DNA from: an uncultured Bryobacterales bacterium
GTDB taxonomy: Bacteria > Acidobacteriota > Terriglobia > Bryobacterales > Bryobacteraceae
Assembly (NCBI GenBank): GCA_937959285.1
Contig: CALGAR010000143.1
Location: forward strand, 24,984-88,983
Length of the DNA: 64,000 bases
Reading direction: 5' to 3'
Part shown: positions 58,715 to 64,000 of the stretch, piece after piece
Numbering within the stretch: the first letter of the stretch is position 1
Layout: each line of letters starts with the position of its first letter
The notes under the pieces: generated by a model
Seen by the model: the letters and a program-made list of their open reading frames with translations, nothing else
What the model was told of the DNA's origin: nothing
Databases searched by the model: none
Translations under genes and position numbers: made by a program

Positions 58715-59200
58715 ATGAAGCAAAATCTTGATTCCCTGAGGGATGAGATCCAACGGTACCTCGAAACGGAAGGTTTCGTTGTGTTTCACGGCTTTAGCCG
58801 GTCGCTGGAAAGCAGCTCCTTTATTCGATGGAACACACGCCTTCGGCCCGACTATCACGGTTTCCTGGAAGTTGCCCAGAAAGTCGGAGCGCCTATCATC
58901 GTTTTCTATGCTGCCGAATTCGATACCTCGCTGGTGGACGAGGCGCTGGAGGATCTCGAAGGGGCTGACCTCCCGCGCGAGGAGAAGCGCGAGTACGAAC
59001 GGCGCCTGCGCGAGATGCGCCTCTATGAGGGCTTTACGTACGAGATCGAGCTCTCGTTCGACCACCAAGGCCGGACATACGTGTACAAGCTGGCAACCGA
59101 CTGGTACAACGAGCTGAACGACATCATGGACGAAATCGACTCGGCCGTCCCCGAAGAGGAAGAAGACAATCCGCTGGGCGGCTACTACTTCAACAACTGA
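58715..59200 (+). CDS. Conserved protein of unknown function
   Basis: 161 residues, acidic, with no signal or membrane segment. It starts MKQNLDSLRDEIQRYLETEG and carries GFVVFHGFSRSLESSSFIRW, VDEALEDLEGADLPREEKRE and a closing run of acidic residues (VPEEEEDN) then PLGGYYFNN. Alternating strands and helices suggest a single compact cytosolic domain. It lies 5 nt before recJ and is probably in the same transcript. I do not recognise the family. Confidence 0.75.
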   Translation: MKQNLDSLRDEIQRYLETEGFVVFHGFSRSLESSSFIRWNTRLRPDYHGFLEVAQKVGAPIIVFYAAEFDTSLVDEALEDLEGADLPREEKREYERRLREMRLYEGFTYEIELSFDHQGRTYVYKLATDWYNELNDIMDEIDSAVPEEEEDNPLGGYYFNN

Positions 59201-59205
59201 CGGGC

Positions 59206-60972
59206 ATGGAGCAGCGCGCCCGTTGGAAGATACCGTCGGTTGATGACCAGCCTGCCGGTGAGCTAGCCGCGGCCCTGGGCATCCAGGCGCCCGCAGCTCG
59301 CGTGCTGTGGCAGCGAGGGTACCGCGATCCCGATTCAGCCCGCCGCTTCCTCCATCCGTCTCTTGCCGACCTGCATGATCCCTTCCTGTTGAAGGACATG
59401 GAGGCTGCTGCGGAACGGATCCGCCGCGCTGTTGCTGGCGGCGAGAAGATTCTCTTGTATGGCGACTACGACGTAGACGGTACTTCCTCAATCGTCATCC
59501 TGAAGAAGGTCCTCGATTTAGCCGGCGCTACGGCCACCTTTCACGTGCCTCATCGCCTGCGGGACGGATACGGCATGCGTCCGGAAGTTGTCGAGCAGGC
59601 GGCCGCGGAGGGCGTGACGCTCATCATTAGCGTCGACACGGGAATCCGGGCAGCCGAGGTTGTACGCCACGCCGCTGCGCACGGCATAGACTGCATCATT
59701 ACGGACCATCATCTACCCGAGGACGAACTTCCTCCTGCTCTTGCCGTCATTAACCCAAACCGTCCGGATTGCTCGTACCCGGAGAAGAACCTTTGCGGCG
59801 CGGGAGTCACCTTCAAACTCATCCAGGCTTTCCTTCGCCGGTTGCAGTGGCCCGACTCACGAATCGAGCGGGTGTCGGAATCGCTTCTTAAACTGGTTGC
59901 GATTGCGACCGTTGCCGATGTGGTGCCGCTGACCGGTGAGAACAGAATTATTGTGAAGCGGGGCCTTGCGGGCTTGAACGTTGTCCGAAATCACGGCCTT
60001 CGGGCGTTACTCCGGGTGTCGGGTTTCAACGAAGGGGAGAGTCCGTCTGCGGGACAGGTGGCGCTTCGTGTGGCCCCGCGGATCAACGCCGCCGGCCGCA
60101 TGGCGAGCGCGTCGGACGTGATTGAGATGTTCCTGACGGACGACCCGGGCCGCGCCCAGGCACTCGCCGAGCAGCTCCACCTGCTCAACCAAAACCGGCA
60201 GCAGACCGAGGCTGAGATGGTCCGGTGCATCCTCGAAGAGTGCGAAAGGGTCCCCGTGACGGACAGTCAGGCAGCGCTCGTTTTTTCAGCTCCCGGCTGG
60301 CACCGGGGCGTTCTCGGCATTGTCGCCAGCCGAATCGTCGACCGCTTCCACCGTCCTGTTTTTGTGCTGAGCGAGGATCCGGAGACTGGACTTGCGCAAG
60401 GCTCAGGCCGCAGTATCCCTGACTTCCATCTGCTGGACGCGCTCGAGGCGATGGAAGAACTCTTTATTAAGTTCGGCGGCCATCGCCAGGCGGCTGGAGT
60501 CACACTCTCTATTGAGAGAGTGGGCGAATTCCGCGAGCGATTCCAGCGCTATGCAGCGCAACGCCTCTCACCGGAGGATTTCATTCCCCAGATCGAAGTG
60601 GACTCCACGCTCGATTTCCACGAGATCAATGATCAATTGGCGGCGGAGGTCCTGTCGCTTGCGCCCTTCGGCTACGGCAATCCGGCGCCTCTGTTTGTCG
60701 TTCGGAATGCCGAAGTCGCTTCGGAGCCCGTGGTGTGGAAGGAGCGGCATCTCCGCCTCTCCCTCAGGCAGAACGGCCGCTGCATTCATTTGAAAGGCTG
60801 GGGTCTCGCCGACCGCGTCTCCGATTTTGCGCTTCAGTCCCGGGTTGACGCCGTTGTCTGCTTCGAAGAGGATTCTTACTCTTTATCTCGCGGTTACCCG
60901 GGCTGGAGCATCGTCCTGAAGGACGCCCGAAGCAGCGTGCAGACTTTCTCTGCAGGTTCTCTGCCGCATTAG
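59206..60972 (+). CDS. recJ: Single-stranded-DNA-specific exonuclease RecJ
   Basis: 588 residues. DHH motifs are DYDVDGTSS (87-95), SVDTG (142-146), DHH (167-169), with VDVVPLTGENR later. DHHA1 has GGHRQAAG (about 427-434). The OB-fold C-terminal part follows (from about 460). RecJ degrades 5'-ended single-stranded DNA in recombination, mismatch and base-excision repair. Slightly longer than E. coli RecJ's 577 residues. Its start lies 5 nt after the unknown gene. Confidence 0.96.
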   Translation: MEQRARWKIPSVDDQPAGELAAALGIQAPAARVLWQRGYRDPDSARRFLHPSLADLHDPFLLKDMEAAAERIRRAVAGGEKILLYGDYDVDGTSSIVILKKVLDLAGATATFHVPHRLRDGYGMRPEVVEQAAAEGVTLIISVDTGIRAAEVVRHAAAHGIDCIITDHHLPEDELPPALAVINPNRPDCSYPEKNLCGAGVTFKLIQAFLRRLQWPDSRIERVSESLLKLVAIATVADVVPLTGENRIIVKRGLAGLNVVRNHGLRALLRVSGFNEGESPSAGQVALRVAPRINAAGRMASASDVIEMFLTDDPGRAQALAEQLHLLNQNRQQTEAEMVRCILEECERVPVTDSQAALVFSAPGWHRGVLGIVASRIVDRFHRPVFVLSEDPETGLAQGSGRSIPDFHLLDALEAMEELFIKFGGHRQAAGVTLSIERVGEFRERFQRYAAQRLSPEDFIPQIEVDSTLDFHEINDQLAAEVLSLAPFGYGNPAPLFVVRNAEVASEPVVWKERHLRLSLRQNGRCIHLKGWGLADRVSDFALQSRVDAVVCFEEDSYSLSRGYPGWSIVLKDARSSVQTFSAGSLPH

Positions 60973-61015
60973 CATCGAGGGCTCCTCCTGAATGGACCTG
61001 TTCTTCCGTCTTGAT

Positions 61016-62155
61016 TCAGTATCGGAAGATTGCGGCCACCGGCGCGTCGGCTGGAATCTCCTGGGGCGGGACCGCCAGGACTTTTCCGTTGTGCCGCAGC
61101 GTCTGGAGGGCCGCGAGGTCGAGCATGTCTTCGTCTCCCGGCTCAGGCTGCTCATGCAGGTCCACCGTGTACGTATTTGGATCGAACCGGCCCCAATGCT
61201 GTACTCCGGTAGCCACGAAGAGCGTGTCGACGCGGCCCTGATGCGCTGCCGCCACTACTTCCGGGATGAGACGGGAGGCCCTTCCTGAAGGCTCCAGATA
61301 GCGAAAGCGATCGGCCTCCGCTTCCATTTCCTTGCGGAAGAGAGGGGCGACTACCTTCCAGCCGAGCCTGTGCAGCTCCTGGTCGTGCCGTTCGTCCGGG
61401 CTGCCGGGCACGCCCTCGGTGATCAAATTCTTATAGGTGTTTGCCTTGGCGTAGATGGGGAACAAGTATTCAACCCCCGCTAAGACGAGCGGTGCGTTCT
61501 CATCCCTCAAGACTTCACGGACCAAGGCGCGATCCACCAGCTGGAAGTACTCAAGCAGGCGCTCATGGGCGTCCGGGTCGCTTGGACCGCTTCGGAAGTT
61601 CGCAATCGTGTGTCCTCGTTCGTCCGGCAGCCGGTACTCTGTATCGAGATACAGCAGCGCTTGATCGATCGCAGTCGGGACCGACTCAGGCAACTGTCGC
61701 CTCACATACCCGAAGCGCGAACACTCCAGGAGACGGATTTCTGCCGCGCTCAACGCCAGCACGTAGAACTTGCCGTTGTCGGCCATTGCCTGAAGCAGCG
61801 GCTTGAGGTGAAAGCGATTCGAGACGACGGATAGTTCCTCTACTTTGACCGGGAGCCGGAATTCGCGGAAGAATCCAGGCGCGCAGAACAGGGCGAGCCC
61901 AAGGCCCTGATACCGCCAGTAGCCGTAGTCGTCAATCAGATTCTGCGCCGGCTCGAGTATCTCCCGGGCTTCGGTCGTGCGCGCCCCGTGCTCTACCAGT
62001 TCATCGAAGGTGCGTTTAATCAGGTTCTTCAGGTGGATCGGGTCTTCCACCATCTTTTCCGCGCCTTTGTTGTGTGTGGGCAGGTACATGGATGCACAGT
62101 GCTCCCAGGTCGCGCTCGCCAGTTCCTCGATCTGCTCTCTCCGCACGATGTCCAT
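61016..62155 (-). CDS. baeRF-like (bacterial archaeo-eukaryotic release factor-related) protein
   Basis: 379 residues from the ATG at 62155, with GAGGAG about 11 nt upstream. Recognisable points of baeRF3/7-type proteins are the N-terminal DIVRREQIEELASATWEHCA with MYLPTHNKG, DPIHLKNLIKRT, YWRYQGLGLALFCAPGFFRE and LKPLLQAMADNGKFYVLALS (the VLxLSxxxxRL start of the central domain), then AAHQGRVDTLFVATGVQHWG. These are usually cytosolic, and their link to ribosomes or stress is a prediction. It is convergent with recJ. Confidence 0.75.
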   Translation of the reverse strand: MDIVRREQIEELASATWEHCASMYLPTHNKGAEKMVEDPIHLKNLIKRTFDELVEHGARTTEAREILEPAQNLIDDYGYWRYQGLGLALFCAPGFFREFRLPVKVEELSVVSNRFHLKPLLQAMADNGKFYVLALSAAEIRLLECSRFGYVRRQLPESVPTAIDQALLYLDTEYRLPDERGHTIANFRSGPSDPDAHERLLEYFQLVDRALVREVLRDENAPLVLAGVEYLFPIYAKANTYKNLITEGVPGSPDERHDQELHRLGWKVVAPLFRKEMEAEADRFRYLEPSGRASRLIPEVVAAAHQGRVDTLFVATGVQHWGRFDPNTYTVDLHEQPEPGDEDMLDLAALQTLRHNGKVLAVPPQEIPADAPVAAIFRY

Positions 62156-62252
62156 AAGTCCAAGCACTCCTCAACGTGGAATGGACGAAGTTCAAACATC
62201 CGTACATAGACGGAGCATTCGTGCTGCCACGCTTCGGGAATCGGGAGGAGGA

Positions 62253-63431
62253 TTAAAGCTGATTGTAATTATGGATGCCGGCTCGATACGCGTCGTAAAC
62301 GGTTTCGAAGATTCGATCCCAGGAACGAGATTCCATCTGTTTTCGCGCCGCTGCGCCCATCCGGCGCCGGAGTTCCCCATCCCTGGCCAATTGGACGGCG
62401 TAGCGGCAGAACTCTTCGTCATTCTGCGCGACGAAGCCCGTCAAGCCGTGATTGACAATGAACTTCGGCCCTCCGCAATTCGTGACAACGGCGGGAACGC
62501 CGGTGGCGAGCGCCTCCTGTACGACATTTCCGAACGTGTCGGTGCGCGAAGGGAAGACAAAAACGTCCAGGTTTGCGTAGATTGGAGCTACGGCATTTGG
62601 GTCGACAATGCCGGTAAACTCGGCGCTTGAAAGATTCTCCTCCAGCCAGGCCCGCTCGGTGCCGCCGCCGGCAATGACGAAACGAAAGTTGTTATGGCCG
62701 GCCTTGCGTAATTCCTTCTCAACCATGGCCAGGAGCCTGACGTTCTTTTCGGGCATTAGCCGGCCGACGTAGCCCAGTACGGTCGTCTCGTCCGTCCGGT
62801 TGCGCAGCGAGGGGTGGAAGGTATTGGTGTCGACGCCGCGCTCCATCAGAAAGACCGGCTTGCCCGTACGGGTTTGCAGAAGATCGACAAGTTCCCGGTT
62901 AGGAGCGAGGATCGCACCGCCGCGCCCGAAAAACCAAAGCAGGCGGTCGAGCACGAAACGCTCGACCGTCGACGCGCTTCCTTCCCGAACATTCCGGGGA
63001 AGCCAGTGGAAGGTCTTGAGCACCCGGCGGGAGGCGAATTCGTGCAGATTCGTGTGCCAGGAAAGCACCAGCGGGATCCTGAGCCGGTGCCCAAGGAAAG
63101 CGCCTAAGATCCCAAGGTCGCCGGGACTCGTGATATGGATCACGTCCGGCTGGAACTTTCTGAGCTTTTCCTCGATCAGCTTTGAGACGGAAAGAAACAC
63201 GGGATCGAAGCGAAGGTCCGTGTCAACAGGGATGGCGAACCGGCTGCGGGACAGTTCGAGCACCCAGTTCTCCTGGTCGCATTCGAATCTGGGGCAGGGA
63301 CCGTAGCGAATGCTGAAGAAGGGATACTCCCGTCTCCTCGCGAACGCCTCCAGCTCGCGGCAGGTACGAGCAGCTCCGTTCACTTCGTGAAATGAGTCAG
63401 CAAGAAAGGCGACTCGCGGGATTTCCTTCAG
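62253..63431 (-). CDS. GT4-family glycosyltransferase with probable CTG start
   Basis: 392 residues. The family opening (RVAFLADSFHEVNGAARTCR) lies upstream of the GTG at 63383, so that GTG is too far inside. The only sensible upstream codon is CTG at 63431, with a GGAGG ending 7 nt before it and an in-frame stop further up. The donor site is YVGRLMPEKNVRLL and FVFPSRTDTFGNVVQEALAT-GVPAV. It resembles GT4 enzymes that glycosylate phosphatidyl-inositol or diacylglycerol, but the acceptor is not known. Confidence 0.82.
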   Translation of the reverse strand: MKEIPRVAFLADSFHEVNGAARTCRELEAFARRREYPFFSIRYGPCPRFECDQENWVLELSRSRFAIPVDTDLRFDPVFLSVSKLIEEKLRKFQPDVIHITSPGDLGILGAFLGHRLRIPLVLSWHTNLHEFASRRVLKTFHWLPRNVREGSASTVERFVLDRLLWFFGRGGAILAPNRELVDLLQTRTGKPVFLMERGVDTNTFHPSLRNRTDETTVLGYVGRLMPEKNVRLLAMVEKELRKAGHNNFRFVIAGGGTERAWLEENLSSAEFTGIVDPNAVAPIYANLDVFVFPSRTDTFGNVVQEALATGVPAVVTNCGGPKFIVNHGLTGFVAQNDEEFCRYAVQLARDGELRRRMGAAARKQMESRSWDRIFETVYDAYRAGIHNYNQL

Positions 63432-63513
63432 AACCTTACCTCCGGGAACGATCGAGCGTCAGGTCGACTTACCGGCTCATCCCGAAATCGTATCACTCCT
63501 GCTGTCGAAAAAG

Positions 63514-63541
63514 TTAACAAAAGAAATTCGGATTATATAGT
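63514..63541 (+). promoter_or_regulatory. Predicted sigma70-type promoter in the AT-rich gap before 63741
   Basis: TTAACA (63514-63519), a 16-nt spacer and TATAGT (63536-63541), both 5 of 6 matches to consensus. A further TACAAT box lies at 63612-63617. The resulting leader would be nearly 200 nt. The gap 63432-63740 holds no gene and is notably more AT-rich than its surroundings. Confidence 0.5.
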
Positions 63542-63740
63542 CTCATAGAATCGTAGTACAAAACTGCATTGTTTACGTTTGATTCCTTGGTGATTAAGCT
63601 TCGTCCTGTGCTACAATCACCTCCATGTGCAATCGCTTTTGACCCCGTTTTCTAAGCGCACCCCCTTGCGGCAGTAGCTGCTTCGTGTCAGTATTCTATG
63701 CCGCCAGGATAAGAAATTCGTAGTGGAGGAGTTAGATAGC

Positions 63741-64000
63741 GTGATAAAACTGGCGTCGAAAGGCTTGGTGTTGATTGCCGGATTACTGGTGTTACCCTGG
63801 TCGGGTGATCCGGATCAGCAACTTGCGGGTCTCTCCTATGGAACCAGCCGTACTGAGGATCCTAGACTTAAGCGCCTTCAGCAGTTTTTTGAGGATCGGG
63901 GCGCCCCAGCGTCGGAGTTCGCACTCGACTTTCTCATTGCCGCCGATGAGAATGAACTGGACTGGCGGCTTCTCCCGAGCATCTCTCTGTTAGAATCCGG
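63741..64000 (+). CDS. Partial: probable lytic transglycosylase (N-terminal part)
   Basis: 86 codons before the window ends. GTG start with a GTGGAGGAG ribosome-binding site 9-10 nt upstream. A signal peptide (MIKLASKGLVLIAGLLVLPW) precedes a helical part (RLKRLQQFFEDRGAPASEFA) and IAADENELDWRLLPSISLLE, followed by SG. The SxxxES pattern matches the catalytic Glu region of SLT-type lytic transglycosylases. It is cut by the right edge, so the family call rests on this motif only. Confidence 0.65.
   Translation, partial: MIKLASKGLVLIAGLLVLPWSGDPDQQLAGLSYGTSRTEDPRLKRLQQFFEDRGAPASEFALDFLIAADENELDWRLLPSISLLES

Noticed and set aside
63775..63993. Frame starting at 63775 near the window end
   Set aside because: The frame from GTG 63741 has a ribosome-binding site, a signal peptide and a transglycosylase-like motif, and overlaps it.
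1..64000. CRISPR arrays, insertion sequences or prophage
   Set aside because: No regularly spaced repeats, transposase genes or phage structural genes were recognised.

Overview
Organism. The window reads as a chromosomal segment of a GC-rich Gram-negative bacterium, most likely an acidobacterium of the Solibacter/Bryobacter (Bryobacterales) type. This is inferred from family content, not from a search. The supporting genes are a 1089-residue TonB-type outer-membrane protein with an N-terminal carboxypeptidase-regulatory-like domain, secreted ASPM-SPD-2-Hydin and Ig-like proteins, SSS symporters, a sulfatase and a PIG-L deacetylase, a histidine-utilisation operon with a fused FtcD, and a secretin carrying a C-terminal cohesin-like domain. 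Core genes (obg, rpmA, rplU, thiD, lipA, smpB, pepA, recJ, glgC, a tRNA-Ser) are interspersed, so this is not a plasmid or prophage. No insertion sequence, CRISPR array or intact integrase is visible.

Layout. 0.1-2.9 kb: three overlapping genes for secreted proteins. 2.9-8.6 kb: thiD, an SDR, a transpeptidase-only PBP with a lysine-rich stalk, then obg/rpmA/rplU on the minus strand and a periplasmic protein. 8.7-27.1 kb: a large glycan-assembly locus. It holds six GT9 (heptosyltransferase-type) domains in five genes, a GT4, a GT4 fused to a GmhA-like SIS domain, an SDR, gmhB, GT2 enzymes, a DUF421 membrane protein, an ABC exporter and two long paralogous GT2-containing proteins in opposite orientation. 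27.2-32.6 kb (minus): a small membrane protein, lipA, ftcD, hutI and hutU. 32.8 kb: tRNA-Ser(UGA), followed by what may be a decayed integrase piece. 33-38.3 kb (minus): a TonB-type receptor, a frameshifted remnant of another receptor, and a parvulin PPIase. 38.4-39.8 kb: ECF sigma factor, likely anti-sigma and a DUF4252 protein. 39.9-43.0 kb (minus): secretin and two pseudopilins. 43.2-47.8 kb: smpB, pepA, an MFS transporter and glgC. 47.9-58.4 kb: sulfatase, SSS symporter plus a 49-residue membrane protein, PIG-L deacetylase, two GT4 enzymes, a YjbQ protein and a second SSS symporter. 58.7-64 kb: a conserved unknown, recJ, a baeRF-like protein, a GT4 that seems to start at CTG, and the first 86 codons of a likely lytic transglycosylase cut by the window end.

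How it fits together. The 8.7-27 kb locus is the most distinctive part. The GT9 enzymes, gmhB and the GmhA-like domain point to a heptose or heptose-like sugar being made or handled and polymerised, but hldE and hldD are absent here and the SIS domain lacks two expected zinc ligands. Four of the GT9 genes encode a C-terminal four-cysteine motif that the well-known LPS heptosyltransferases are not known for. Many genes overlap by 4 nt (ATGA or GTGA), so most blocks are probably translationally coupled operons.
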